Program-made: the position numbers and the translations under genes
Part shown: piece by piece, positions 26,709 to 35,111 of the stretch
Position numbering within the stretch: position 1 is the first letter of the stretch
Layout: the number at the start of each line of letters is the position of its first letter
Source of the DNA: Chlorobiaceae bacterium
GTDB taxonomy: Bacteria > Bacteroidota > Chlorobiia > Chlorobiales > Chlorobiaceae
DNA: 45,118 bases
Direction of reading: 5' to 3'
NCBI GenBank assembly: GCA_013334975.1
Contig: JAAXWL010000005.1
Span: 6,673-51,790, forward strand
Notes under the pieces: model-generated
Told to the model about the DNA's origin: nothing
What the model saw: only the letters and a program-made list of their open reading frames with translations
The model's database searches: none

Positions 26709-27467
26709 ATGAAACGGTATATGAAAGGCATTCTGGCATCACTGTTGATGGCGGCACCAATGACATGGAGTTGTCTTGATGTTTTTTCGAATGTGCCGAC
26801 GTCTGAACAGGTTACCCAATGGAAACGAGATGCCGCGCGAGGCGATGCGGGCGGACAATACAACACCGCGTTGATTCATTACTATGGCTATGTGGGAACA
26901 TGTGACTATCCCGAAGCGATGAGATGGTTCAAGCTATCCGCTGCACAAGGCAACAGCGATGCCCAAAACATGATCGGGTATATGTACCAGCTCGGGTGGG
27001 GAGTGACTCAGGACTACGCTGAGGCTATGCAATGGTATAGACTGTCGGCAGCGCAAGACAATAGCAATGGCCAAAACATGATCGGGTATATGTATCAGCA
27101 TGGGTGGGGGGTGACCCGGGATTATGCCGAGGCGATGAAATGGTACAGACTATCAGTCGAGAAAGACAATCACGCGGCAAAAGACAACATAGGTGTTATC
27201 TACGAGCATGGTCAGGGGGTGATACAGGACTATGTCGAGGCGATGAAATGGTACAGGTTAGCTGCTGCCAAAGGCAATGAAGAGGCGGAACTGAACATAG
27301 GGAATTTGTACCAGCACGGTTTGGGTGTAAACCGGGATGATGTCGAGGCGATGAAATGGTACAGGTTGGCTGCTGCCAAAGGCAATGAAGAGGCGATCAA
27401 AAACATCCAGGATATGAATGAGCACTCTCTTGGGGGTACGCAGAAAAACAGGGATGACCGCAATTAG
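26709..27467 (+). CDS. Exported Sel1-like repeat protein
   Basis: A 252-residue protein. Residues 1-22 form a signal peptide (basic start, hydrophobic core LASLLMAAPM, then WSC, a poor lipobox). From about residue 40 there are five full Sel1-like repeats of 36 residues (A-x-GN-A-x-Y-x-LG-x-Y-x-G-GV-x-DY-x-EAM-KWYRLAA pattern) and a partial sixth. Sel1 repeats are TPR-like helical pairs that act as protein-binding scaffolds; partners are unknown. The last two repeats are nearly identical in DNA, pointing to recent duplication. It sits alone among decayed toxin-antitoxin pieces and truncates one of them. Confidence 0.85.
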   Translation: MKRYMKGILASLLMAAPMTWSCLDVFSNVPTSEQVTQWKRDAARGDAGGQYNTALIHYYGYVGTCDYPEAMRWFKLSAAQGNSDAQNMIGYMYQLGWGVTQDYAEAMQWYRLSAAQDNSNGQNMIGYMYQHGWGVTRDYAEAMKWYRLSVEKDNHAAKDNIGVIYEHGQGVIQDYVEAMKWYRLAAAKGNEEAELNIGNLYQHGLGVNRDDVEAMKWYRLAAAKGNEEAIKNIQDMNEHSLGGTQKNRDDRN

Positions 27468-27471
27468 TGTA

Positions 27472-27600
27472 TCGTTCGGTCAATTCTTTTAGAATGCCGA
27501 TATTTGCTGCAACCGCTTTTTGAGACAACCCGAGGGGTTCAATAAACTCTTTCAGTAATATCACGTAAGGGTGGGTTGCCACTTTGTTGGATGGGGTCAT
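27472..27600 (-). pseudogene. HigA antitoxin N-terminal remnant
   Basis: From ATG 27600 on the minus strand the sequence reads MTPSNKVATHPYVILLKEFI and EPLGLSQKAVAANIG, the standard beginning of HigA (VapI-type) XRE antitoxins (HPGEILLEEFLEPLGLSQ in relatives). After about 40 codons similarity stops and the frame runs into the antisense of the Sel1 gene, so the helix-turn-helix is incomplete. It lies directly after the HigB remnant, keeping the higB-higA order. Confidence 0.65.
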
Positions 27601-27601
27601 G

Positions 27602-27708
27602 TTTCTGTCTCCGAAATGTGCTCATGGTAATCAATAATCTGAACATCATGAGCGCCTGTCTGGCTACCTGAACATGATGCGTTATTGATCGTTGGTACGA
27701 ATACTCAA
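27602..27708 (-). pseudogene. HigB toxin C-terminal remnant
   Basis: On the minus strand a broken frame reads SIRTNDQ-stop-RIMFR-stop-PDR, then after a shift GAHDVQIIDYHEH and a stop two bases before the HigA remnant. Relatives read SIRINDQWRICFRW and DVEIVDYH at the end of HigB. The two stops fall exactly where the family has tryptophan. The N-terminal half is gone. Confidence 0.6.
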
Positions 27709-27887
27709 AAGTCAGGTAAATTTTTGGGAACGCTATCCTCAGCCTGCTTAAACAGGAGTAGGTATAGAGATGACTCTGCCTGATTTACCCCGAAGTTTTA
27801 CCTGTCAATATCGTTTGAACGATACTGGGAGAAAAATTCTGGAGAATAAATCATGAAGTAGTCGAAGTGAGGCGGTCGCCGAGGCCT

Positions 27888-28052
27888 TCACCGGCAGTAA
27901 CCTGTTTCTTGCGAATACTTTCCGGATACCGCCTTTTGATGATACTCAATAACAGCCCCATCCTTCCATACGGCGATACCTGCTCCAACCTGCTGGACTT
28001 TTTGCCGTGCTTTTGCATCTGCGCGTTTCATAGCCTTTTCGGTACCCACCAT
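27888..28052 (-). pseudogene. Small partner gene of zeta-like toxin, frameshifted
   Basis: A 54-codon frame from ATG 28052 reads MVGTEKAMKRADAKARQKVQ, then AGIAVWKDGAVIEYHQ. It resembles the short basic protein often encoded after zeta-toxin-like AAA kinases. The expected in-family lead IPEKNQKKRDPD lies just upstream in the same frame. The original start is probably the ATG at 28108, which overlaps the toxin remnant's stop (ATGA) but is in another frame. One indel near 28090 therefore appears to have separated start and body. Confidence 0.5.
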
Positions 28053-28103
28053 ATCCGGATCCCGTTTTTTTTGGTTCTTTTCGGGAATCTGCTGTTTCTT
28101 CAG

Positions 28104-28310
28104 TCATACGTTCACTCCTTCTTCAATTAATAAAGGCTCATTCCCCGAATTGTCATACAGAGTCCATTCATTGACCAGAGGCTTGTAGAGACTCTCAAAG
28201 TTCAATATAGCCGCATCAAAGCGACGCCGGATAACTGTTTACGGAATATTGAGGCCATCTTCCAGCACTCGCTGCCGTACTTTTGCCACTGCAATTTCTG
28301 GAGAAACCAG
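28104..28310 (-). pseudogene. Zeta-toxin-like kinase C-terminal remnant
   Basis: On the minus strand the frame reads PEIAVAKVRQRVLEDGLNIP, a stop codon where relatives have glutamate, then TVIRRRFDAAILNFESLYKP and LVNEWTLYDNSGNEPLLI to a stop at 28104. This matches the C-terminal third of zeta-toxin-like (AAA, P-loop) kinases, including the conserved RRRF and WxLYDNS motifs. The front of the gene is missing: it is cut off by the palindromic repeat at 28326-28418. A 4-base ATGA overlap with the next small frame shows it was once an operon. Confidence 0.65.
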
Positions 28311-28325
28311 ACATTGGTTACGTTA

Positions 28326-28418
28326 TTGTCATGCTGATCCCGACTTATCCGGATCAGCATCCATGAGTGTTTCGTGGAGTCTCAGTGGCTGGATCCTTCA
28401 CTGCGCTCAGGATGACAG
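28326..28418. repeat. Palindromic repeat with TGTCAT termini, copy 2
   Basis: Begins TTGTCATGCTGATCCCGACT and ends GGATCCTTCACTGCGCTCAGGATGACAG in two blocks. The outer ends are inverted repeats of each other, and the inner GCTGATCC...GGATCAGC makes a second hairpin. It is related to the element between cysD and cysN (20883-21004). It abuts the truncated end of the zeta-like toxin remnant. Confidence 0.6.
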
Positions 28419-28530
28419 GAGGGGGCATTAGGACGATTATCTTGATTGCAAATCGGAATAACTATCCCGCTGCCATGACGGAATCATCCCTGCATGAAAA
28501 AGAGGGACGATATTCACCCGATTATTAATC

Positions 28531-28576
28531 TGGCAAGCATATACATGACTGGTGTCGGGGCTTATGCAGCATACTT
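28531..28576 (+). repeat. Dispersed repeat R3, copy 2 (inverted)
   Basis: Contains ATACATGACTGGTGTCGG followed by a GCTTATGCAGCATA block, matching the reverse complement of 22982-23029. It lies about 30 bases left of the ISL3 left end. Confidence 0.65.
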
Positions 28577-28604
28577 GATGGGGCTTGAGTGATAGATAAA
28601 AAGT

Positions 28605-29858
28605 GGCTCCTTGCTATTAAGAGTGGGTAAAGGTATGAGAAGCGTATATTATTGGGCCTTGAAACACCATGGCATGTATCGTCGTCATCGTTCGAGGTCG
28701 AAAAAAAGCGGCTGGACATAAAAATTGACTTTTTTTACCGGGAAGTGTCTTCTGTTGCCCTCAATGCGGTCGAGAAGGCGTGAAGGCCTACGACACCTCA
28801 GAGATAACCTGGCGCCATCTCAACTTCTTTCAACATGAAGCATACCTGACGGCCCGAGTCCCTTGTGTATCCTGCCCTGATTGCGGTATCATCAAGCTGA
28901 AGTCATTTCCCTGGTCTCACCGTGAGAGTGGTTTCACCCTGTTGTTTGAGGCGATGATCATGCTCATGGCCAAGTCAATGCCAGTCAAGTCTATTGCTGA
29001 GATGGTCGGTGAGCATGATACTCGTATCTGGCGTATCATTCATCACTATGTCGACCAGGCCCGTGCGCAGGAGAACTACTCGGCAGTCAAAACGGTGGGT
29101 GTTGATGAACCCTCAAGCAAGCGAGGCCATCACTATGTGACGCTGTTTGTTGACCTTAAAATTCCGAAAGTGATTTTTGTCACTGAGGGTAAAGACGCAT
29201 CAACGGTTCAGCGATTCAATGAAGACCTTGTTGCTCATAAGGGTGATCCGGCATCGATCACCGAATTCTGTAGCGACATGTCACCAGCTTTTATCAAAGG
29301 CGTTGCCGATAATTTTGTCAATGCTCAACTGACCTTTGATAAATTCCATATTATGCAGGTCATTAACAAGGGTGTAGACGAAGTGCGACGTCAAGAGCAC
29401 AAAGAGCGACCTGAACTGATCAGAAGCCGTTACATCTGGTTGAAAAACCAGGAAAACCTCAAGGAGTCACAACGTAACCGCTTTTCTGAATTATCGTTAA
29501 CTACATTGAATCTGAAAACAGCACGCGCATACCGGATACGTCTTTCATTCCAGGATTTTTTTAATCAGCCAACAGCTTTGGCAGAGTCGTACCTGAAGAA
29601 GTGGTATTACTGGGCAACCCATAGCAAATTGGAGCCAATAAAAGAGGCTGCTTATACCATTAAACGACACTGGGATGGCATATTGCGATGGTTTACTTCC
29701 CGAATCGCCAATGGAACGCTTGAGGGTATCAACAGCCTCGTTCAAGCTGCTAAAGCACGTGCACGGGTTTACCGTACCATCAAAAATCTCACCAGTATGA
29801 TTTACCTGATCAGCGGTAAACTGAATTTTGATCTACCCACTTAAAACAGCGAGGAGCC
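28605..29858 (+). mobile_element. ISL3-family insertion sequence
   Basis: A 1254-base element bounded by 25-base imperfect inverted repeats at 28605-28629 and 29834-29858. Both start GGCTCCT and end AGTGGGTA, with about 20 of 25 positions matching. One transposase gene fills it. The 8 bases on the left (TAAAAAGT) and right (TGTTTTCA) do not match, so no target duplication is seen. The right flank is the right half of the palindromic dispersed repeat, but the left half is missing from the other side. This suggests a deletion or recombination after insertion. Confidence 0.85.
28646..29844 (+). pseudogene. ISL3-family transposase, N-terminus frameshifted
   Basis: The main frame (from GTG 28780, 354 residues) contains an ISL3 DDE catalytic domain with D109 (VGVDEPSS), D166 (CSDMSPAF) and E315 (NGTLEGINS). 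It begins inside the N-terminal zinc-binding region. The missing start lies upstream in another frame: LLGLETPWHV, then FEVEKKRLDIKIDF. After a T7 run (28730-28736) the main frame resumes with PGSVFCCPQCGREG. One more T (or two fewer) would join them. A second shift separates ATG 28635 from this frame. The element is therefore probably inactive, unless slippage on the T run or an internal start gives a working protein. Confidence 0.8.
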
Positions 29859-29864
29859 TGTTTT

Positions 29865-29935
29865 CACATAAAAATCGATACCGATACCGATTTGGATTTG
29901 GATAAATCAATGGCTTAGCAACATCCGTTAGATTA
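29865..29935. repeat. Palindromic dispersed repeat, right half only (copy D)
   Basis: Starts at the ISL3 right end with TGTTTTCACATAAAAATCGA, then ATACCGAT units, GATTTGGATTTGGATAAATC and a tail ending TTAAGCTTGATATGAGAC. This aligns with the right half of copy C (26331-26430). No left half is found beyond the IS left end. Confidence 0.7.
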
Positions 29936-29977
29936 AGCTTGATATGAGACCATGTCCGCTGTGGTTGGTAAGCACTC

Positions 29978-31051
29978 TCATATCTCGTAATCTCCGGTGA
30001 AGACCTTGACCTTGTCGAGGGTGATGAATACTTCGTCGCCACGATCGAGACCGAGGTTGCTCCAGGTTTCACGGGGGATTTCGACTTCGATCGGGTGTTC
30101 GAATCCGGCGCTTTCGAGTTCGAGGCCGATCTGGCTGCCCATGAGGCGGATGTCGCGGATGATGCCCGGCATGTCGTTATCGCTGCTTCGTATCCTGCTG
30201 ACGCCTATTTCGTGCGGACGGATGAAGGCCTGACCCGTTTTCTCCTCATGGCCGTTCAGCTTCTCCTGAGCTTCGATGTGATGCCCGCCGACCATCACCT
30301 TGCCGTCGCGGATCCTTCCGTGGAAGACGTTGACGTTGCCGAGGAAGTTGTAGACGAAGGTGTTGGCAGGATGGTCGTAGACCTCCTGGGGCGTTCCCTG
30401 CTGTTCGATTCTGCCTTTGTTGATCACCACGATCCTGTCGGCGAGTTCCAGCGCCTCCTCCTGGTCGTGAGTGACGAAGATGCTGGTGACATGGATTTCG
30501 TCGTGCAGTTTTCTGAGCCATCGTCGCAGTTCAAGGCGAACCTTTGCGTCGAGTGCCGAGAATGGCTCGTCGAGCAGCAGCACTTTCGGGTTCACGGCAA
30601 GCGCCCTGGCCAGGGCGACACGTTGACGCTGGCCTCCCGAGAGCTGCGAAGGGTAGCGGTCGATCGACCACTCCATCTGCACGAGTCCAAGCAGGTGCAG
30701 GACGCGCTCACGGATCTCTTTTTTTCTGGGTCGGCTTGAGCGAGGCAGGACGTTGAGCCCGAAGGCAACGTTTTCGAAGACGTTCAGCCGCCGGAACAGT
30801 GCGTAGTGCTGGAAGACGAAGCCGACCTTTTTCTCCCTTGCAGGGAGATTCGTCGTGTCCCGATCTTCGAGGATGATGCTGCCGGCATCGGCGGTTTCAA
30901 GACCTGCGATGATTCTCAGAAGGGTTGTTTTGCCGCAGCCCGAGGGGCCGAGCAGGGCGACCAGTTCGCCCGTTCCCACCTTGAGGCTGATACCCGCGAG
31001 GGCCGTATAGCCGGGAAAGCGTTTGGTGATGTTGCGTATGTCGATGCTCAT
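29978..31051 (-). CDS. cysA: Sulfate ABC transporter ATP-binding protein CysA
   Basis: The ATPase subunit that powers sulfate/thiosulfate import. The 357-residue protein has Walker [10 protein letters not shown], the Q-loop in VFQHYALF, the LSGGQRQR signature, Walker [13 protein letters not shown] and the switch histidine in [11 protein letters not shown]-terminal TOBE-like regulatory region (about 240-350) follows. Length and the [15 protein letters not shown] block are typical of CysA. Its start overlaps the cysW stop by 4 bases, so the genes are translationally coupled. It is the last gene of the sbp-cysT-cysW-cysA operon. Confidence 0.94.
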   Translation of the reverse strand: MSIDIRNITKRFPGYTALAGISLKVGTGELVALLGPSGCGKTTLLRIIAGLETADAGSIILEDRDTTNLPAREKKVGFVFQHYALFRRLNVFENVAFGLNVLPRSSRPRKKEIRERVLHLLGLVQMEWSIDRYPSQLSGGQRQRVALARALAVNPKVLLLDEPFSALDAKVRLELRRWLRKLHDEIHVTSIFVTHDQEEALELADRIVVINKGRIEQQGTPQEVYDHPANTFVYNFLGNVNVFHGRIRDGKVMVGGHHIEAQEKLNGHEEKTGQAFIRPHEIGVSRIRSSDNDMPGIIRDIRLMGSQIGLELESAGFEHPIEVEIPRETWSNLGLDRGDEVFITLDKVKVFTGDYEI

Positions 31052-31926
31052 GTCAGGTCGGCTTGTGCTGGTTGACGTTGTTGTATCTGGTGTTCAAGAA
31101 GTGCTTTTGCCACGATGGTGAAGATGGCAAGAAAGACCAGTATAGATGCTACGGCGAAAGAGGCTGTGTAGTTGTATTCGCTGTAGAGTATCTCTACGTG
31201 CAGTGGAACGGTGTTGGTCATGCCCCGGATGTGGCCGGAAACCACCGATACCGCTCCGAATTCACCAATCGAACGGGCCATGCAGAGGATCATGCCGTAG
31301 AGCAGGCCCCAGCGGATGTTCGGCAGGGTGACGATCCGGAACATCTGCCATCCTTTTGCGCCGAGGGTGACGGCAGCCTCTTCCTCTTCCCGTCCCTGCG
31401 ACTCCATAAGCGGGATAAGCTCTCTGGCGACGAATGGAAAGGTGACGAAGAGGGTGGCGATGACGATGCCCGGCGTGGAGAAGATGATCCTGATGCCGTG
31501 CTCTCCAAGCCATGAGCCGAACGGCGTGCGGCTTCCGAGCAGGAGCACGAAGATCAGGCCGGCAATCACCGGCGAGACCGCGAAAGGCAGGTCGAGAAGG
31601 CTGACCAGCAGCGTCTTGCCCCTGAAGGAGAATTTAGAAACTGCCCATGCGGCAGCGACACCGAATACCGCATTGAGCGGTACGACGATAGCTGCGGTCA
31701 GGAGGGTGAGTTTCAGCGCAGCGATGGCAAACGGCTCCCTGATGGAGTCGATGTAGAGCTGCCAACCTTTTCCGAGGGCTTGCGAAAAGACCAGGGCGAG
31801 CGGCATGAAGACGAAGCTCGCGAAGAAAGCGAAGGTGAGGAGGATGAGCAGCACCTGCACCGGAATTGGATCGTTCTTTCCGGTTTTCTGGATGTTTCGT
31901 TGCTCTTGGGTTACAGGTGTTGGCAT
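31048..31926 (-). CDS. cysW: Sulfate ABC transporter permease CysW
   Basis: An inner-membrane permease, 292 residues, with six to seven helices. It has the EAA loop [19 protein letters not shown] near 185-205, which contacts CysA, and the conserved [17 protein letters not shown] motif. ATG 31926 is chosen because it gives the family-like N-terminus; the same frame runs on upstream through antisense-like, arginine-rich sequence overlapping cysT, which I reject. The start lies 18 bases after cysT and its stop overlaps cysA. No strong ribosome-binding site is seen, fitting coupling to cysT. Confidence 0.92.
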   Translation of the reverse strand: MPTPVTQEQRNIQKTGKNDPIPVQVLLILLTFAFFASFVFMPLALVFSQALGKGWQLYIDSIREPFAIAALKLTLLTAAIVVPLNAVFGVAAAWAVSKFSFRGKTLLVSLLDLPFAVSPVIAGLIFVLLLGSRTPFGSWLGEHGIRIIFSTPGIVIATLFVTFPFVARELIPLMESQGREEEEAAVTLGAKGWQMFRIVTLPNIRWGLLYGMILCMARSIGEFGAVSVVSGHIRGMTNTVPLHVEILYSEYNYTASFAVASILVFLAIFTIVAKALLEHQIQQRQPAQADLT

Positions 31927-31943
31927 GATGGTTTGGGTCAGGG

Positions 31944-32795
31944 TTAATGGCTTGCTTTCTCCTGCCAGCGCTGGACAGCGTTGAGCATGAGGAGCATCGT
32001 GAACGAGGCGATCAGGAGCATGAAGGCGACCGCTGAGGCTCCATCGTAGTCGAACTGGTCGAGCTTGCTCATGATCATCAGGGGGGCGATTTCGGTTTTG
32101 TACGGCAGGTTGCCGGCGATGAAGATAACCGAGCCATATTCGCCGATTCCCCGTGCGAAAGAGAGCGTCGCCCCTGTCAGGAGCGAGGGGAAGAGGTGCG
32201 GGAACAAAACCCTTCGGAAGGTCTGCCATCTTGTGGCGCCGAGACTGCGTGCGGACTCCTCGATTTCGGGCTCCAGTTCCGAAAGCACTGGCTGGAGGGT
32301 TCTGACCACGAACGGGAACCCGATGAAGATCAGGGCGATGACGATGCCTGTTGGTGTATTGATCAGTTGGATACCCTTTGCTGCCAGGAGTTGACCAATC
32401 CAGCCGACCGGTGAATAGAGCGTCGCAAAGCAGATGCCGGCTACGGCTGTTGGCAGGGCGAAGGGGATATCGACGAGCGCATCGAGTATTTTCCTGCCCG
32501 GAAACCGGTAGCGGACAAGCGTCCAGGCTGCCAGGAATCCGAATACCGAGTCGCACAGTGCGGCAAGGAGCGCTGTGGTGAGGCTCAGTCGGCAGGATGC
32601 GAGCACTCTCGGAGCGGTGACTGTGCCGATGAATGCCTGCGGATCCATTCTGAAGGTTCCGATCACGATGGTGGCCAGCGGGACGATAACGATAGCCGAG
32701 AGGTAGAACACCGTGTAGCCCATCGAGAGGCCGAAACCGGGCAGGATATGTTTTCTGTTCGTGCTGAATGGTGGCATGGCTGTTGTTTCCTGCAC
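31944..32795 (-). CDS. cysT: Sulfate ABC transporter permease CysT
   Basis: An inner-membrane permease partner of CysW, 283 residues, about six helices. The EAA-loop region reads ARSLGATRWQTFRRVLFPHL, followed by FARGIGEYGSVIFIAGNLP, a motif characteristic of CysT (CysU). The FPGRKILDALVDIPFALPTA segment is also typical. It lies 81 bases after sbp and 17 before cysW in the minus-strand transporter operon. Confidence 0.93.
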   Translation of the reverse strand: MQETTAMPPFSTNRKHILPGFGLSMGYTVFYLSAIVIVPLATIVIGTFRMDPQAFIGTVTAPRVLASCRLSLTTALLAALCDSVFGFLAAWTLVRYRFPGRKILDALVDIPFALPTAVAGICFATLYSPVGWIGQLLAAKGIQLINTPTGIVIALIFIGFPFVVRTLQPVLSELEPEIEESARSLGATRWQTFRRVLFPHLFPSLLTGATLSFARGIGEYGSVIFIAGNLPYKTEIAPLMIMSKLDQFDYDGASAVAFMLLIASFTMLLMLNAVQRWQEKASH

Positions 32796-32876
32796 AATCG
32801 CCGGCGAAAACGGGACTTTTCAGAAGATCCCGGTTCACGCCGGCGAATGCTCTATGCTTGGGCGGTTTACTTCTTG

Positions 32877-33905
32877 TCAGGGCGCGGTGATCTGGTCGAA
32901 GGTGCCGCCATCGCTGAAGTGCGCTTTCTGCGCCTGGCGCCAGGTGCCAAACAGCTCTCCCAGGGTGAAGAGCCTGATGTTCGGGAAAGATGCGGCATAT
33001 TTTTTCAGAATGGCGGCGTTACGCGGACGGTAGGAGTTGCGCGCGATGATCTCCTGTGCTTCCGGTGAGTAGAGGAAGGTCAGATAGGCTTCGGCTACTT
33101 TTCTTGTGCCGTGTTTCCCGACGTTTTTATCGATCACTGCTACGGGAGGTTCGGCCAGAATGCTGACCGGGGGAGCAATGATGTCGAACTTGTCTTCCCC
33201 GAACTCCTTCCTGATCAGATGTGCTTCATTTTCCCAGGTGATAAGCACATCGCCGATGCCCCGCTGGGTAAAGGTCAGCGTCGAGCCTCGGGCTCCGGTA
33301 TCGAGCACCGGTACGTTTTTGAAGAGCGCCTTGACGAATGCTTTTGCCTGTACCGCCGAGCCGGTCTGCTTCTGCTTGTAGCCCCAGGCGGCTAGGTAGT
33401 TCCATCGGGCGCCGCCGGAGGTCTTTGGATTGGGCGTGATCACCGAAACGCCAGGCTTGACTAAGTCATCCCAGTTTCTGATCCCTTTCGGGTTTCCTTT
33501 GCGCACGACGAAGACGACGGTCGAGGTGTAGGGGGTACTGTTCTGGGGGAGACGCTGCTGCCAGTTGAGGTCAAGCAGCTTGCTGTCGGCGATGGCATCG
33601 ATGTCGTAGGCAAGGGCAAGGGTGACGACATCAGCTTCGAGGCCGTCGATAACGGCTCGCGCCTGTTTACCCGACCCACCGTGCGACTGGTTGATGGTGA
33701 CCGTCTGGCCCGTTTTTTTCAGCCAGTAGCTCGCGAACGATGTGTTTTCGCTCTGATAGAGTTCCCTGGTCGGGTCATAGGAGACGTTGAGCAGGGTGAC
33801 GTTTCCGGGAGCCGGGGGTGTGGCGTGTGCTCCGGTTGCATGAAAGCCGGAAAAGAGCAGGAGCGCCAGGGTTAGCTTGAGTTTTACCGATTGTGCGATA
33901 TTCAT
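32877..33905 (-). CDS. sbp: Periplasmic sulfate-binding protein
   Basis: Captures sulfate in the periplasm for CysTWA. The 342-residue protein has a signal peptide (residues 1-28, core [10 protein letters not shown], cleavage near AHA). The family motifs are [55 protein letters not shown] and [19 protein letters not shown]. The start is supported by GGAGG about 10 bases upstream. It is the first gene of the operon, preceded by a ~170-base leader with two hairpins that may control it. Sbp and CysP cannot be separated by eye. Confidence 0.93.
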   Translation of the reverse strand: MNIAQSVKLKLTLALLLFSGFHATGAHATPPAPGNVTLLNVSYDPTRELYQSENTSFASYWLKKTGQTVTINQSHGGSGKQARAVIDGLEADVVTLALAYDIDAIADSKLLDLNWQQRLPQNSTPYTSTVVFVVRKGNPKGIRNWDDLVKPGVSVITPNPKTSGGARWNYLAAWGYKQKQTGSAVQAKAFVKALFKNVPVLDTGARGSTLTFTQRGIGDVLITWENEAHLIRKEFGEDKFDIIAPPVSILAEPPVAVIDKNVGKHGTRKVAEAYLTFLYSPEAQEIIARNSYRPRNAAILKKYAASFPNIRLFTLGELFGTWRQAQKAHFSDGGTFDQITAP

Positions 33906-33949
33906 GGTATTGATTCCTCCGTTTGCAGGGTATTATTTTTGAAACAGAT

Positions 33950-33988
33950 AAAAAAAAAGCCGGTTTGCTGATTGTAGCAGTAACCGGC
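33950..33988 (-). terminator. Terminator-like hairpin in sbp leader (attenuator candidate)
   Basis: On the minus strand a GCCGGTT/AACCGGC stem (33982-33988 with 33959-33965), with further GCT/AGC pairing inside, is followed at once by nine U (A run 33950-33958 on the plus strand). It lies 45 bases before the sbp start codon and has no gene immediately upstream on that strand. It is therefore more likely an attenuator in the sbp leader than the end of another gene. A CCGGC segment at about 34026-34030 could pair with the first arm as an anti-terminator. Confidence 0.6.
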
Positions 33989-34042
33989 GAATGGAAAAGA
34001 GTCTTTACAGGACTTATTCGCGTCTGCCGGGTATATTGTTTA

Positions 34043-34061
34043 TGTCGGTAAAGAACCGACA
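34043..34061 (-). promoter_or_regulatory. Leader hairpin upstream of sbp
   Basis: A perfect 7-bp stem TGTCGGT/ACCGACA with a 5-base loop lies about 55 bases upstream of the terminator-like hairpin in the same minus-strand leader. It could be part of a sensing domain or simply stabilise the RNA. I recognise no known riboswitch class. Confidence 0.4.
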
Positions 34062-34820
34062 CAGTGATGCGCAGATCGTTATCTTTTTTCTATCCGGCAG
34101 TTGACTTTCGATCATGTAATGCATGGCGTTTATCTTGAAATGCTGCTGGTTCATAGTGCTCTTTGTCTTGTTTCAGGTAAGAAAGATGCCCGGATGCTTT
34201 TGCCCGAACTCTTTGATAATCTTCTCCTCTGTGGTCTCTGGAGTCTCGGCAGAGCTGTGGCTGCGGATTCTTGTGACAAGTTGTGACAACCATTTTACGC
34301 TGTTCGTTATTGTTCTGAGCCGAAGTGGCTTGATGATGCTTTCAGTCGATCCAGCGGTAACTGGACTGAAAAGTTGTTGTTCGGTAGCTGATGACATAGT
34401 GATCGAGACTTGAATGATCGTTTTCTTCATGGGTTCAAGATCATTAAAAAAACCGCCCCATTCAATCCCGCCTATCCGGTATATTATCTACCGCAAATGG
34501 GTTAGCCGTCAATTCCGATGTGTTTTCTGCCAGAAAGAGGGGTAAGTCAGTCAGTAAAGAAACCCGAACAGCCAGAGGGGAATGGTATTGCGAGAGCCGA
34601 TTCCCAACTCGTCAGGAGATGAAAATATGGGTCGATGGATTTATAAAACTGGTTTTACAATAACAGCCAAATATTGTCACGCGCAGGGTACGTTTTGCGT
34701 CCCGTTGTGGCAATCTTGTCAGCCCTGATGCGAAGGGTTGTTGGGGACTCCCGATCATGTGCGTATATTCAGGCATGAAAAATGGTCTGAATTCAGGTCT
34801 GAATTAAATCTCTGCGTATC
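34062..34820. other. Intergenic region, no supported gene
   Basis: Between the divergent sbp operon and the YefM gene. Short frames exist on both strands (such as minus-strand 34173-34430, 85 codons) but show no domain, ribosome-binding site or coherent composition. It must contain the sbp promoter, and at the right end a YefM operator candidate. Confidence 0.45.
34780..34806. promoter_or_regulatory. Candidate autoregulatory operator of the YefM-toxin pair
   Basis: TCTGAATT occurs twice with 4 bases between, and CTGAATTCAG at 34787-34796 is a perfect palindrome. It ends about 15 bases before the antitoxin start. Antitoxins of the YefM/Phd family usually repress their own promoter through such sites. 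Confidence 0.45.
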
Positions 34821-35111
34821 ATGAAAAGCATTCGGATTTCAAGCGATATTATCCCGTTGGGTGAGTTCAAGACGGGCATTTCAACGTGTCTGAAAAAAGT
34901 TCAGGCAACGGGGCATCCTCTGATTATTACCCAGAACGGCAGACCTGCCGGCGTTTTGCTGTCGCCCGAGGAGTATGACAATCTTGTTTACAGCAAACAA
35001 TTTACAGAATCCGTAGAGCAAGGACTGAAGGCGGAAGCGGCCGGGGAGGTGTACAGTACCGAGGAGGTTCGAACGAAGCTTGCGGAAAAAAGAGCTTCCA
35101 GAAAGCCATGA
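34821..35111 (+). CDS. YefM/Phd-family antitoxin
   Basis: A 96-residue antitoxin. Its N-terminal Phd/YefM domain (residues 8-60) has IPLGEFKTGISTCLKKVQAT, the strand PLIITQNGRPAGVLLSPEEY and the following DNLV. The C-terminal tail (65-96) is the charged toxin-binding part. It would bind and neutralise a RelE/ParE-type toxin and repress the operon. It overlaps the next gene by 4 bases (ATGA), the usual antitoxin-first order. The partner toxin is broken, so this is an antitoxin without a functional local partner. Confidence 0.85.
   Translation: MKSIRISSDIIPLGEFKTGISTCLKKVQATGHPLIITQNGRPAGVLLSPEEYDNLVYSKQFTESVEQGLKAEAAGEVYSTEEVRTKLAEKRASRKP

Noticed and set aside
31048-32838. A 596-codon frame that would fuse sequence antisense-like to cysT with CysW
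   Set aside because: Its first ~300 codons overlap cysT in another frame and are arginine/histidine-rich with no family features. The real cysW begins at 31926, where permease-like sequence starts.
34173-34430. 85-codon minus-strand frame upstream of sbp
   Set aside because: No ribosome-binding site, no domain and threonine/serine-rich composition; competing frames of similar length overlap it.
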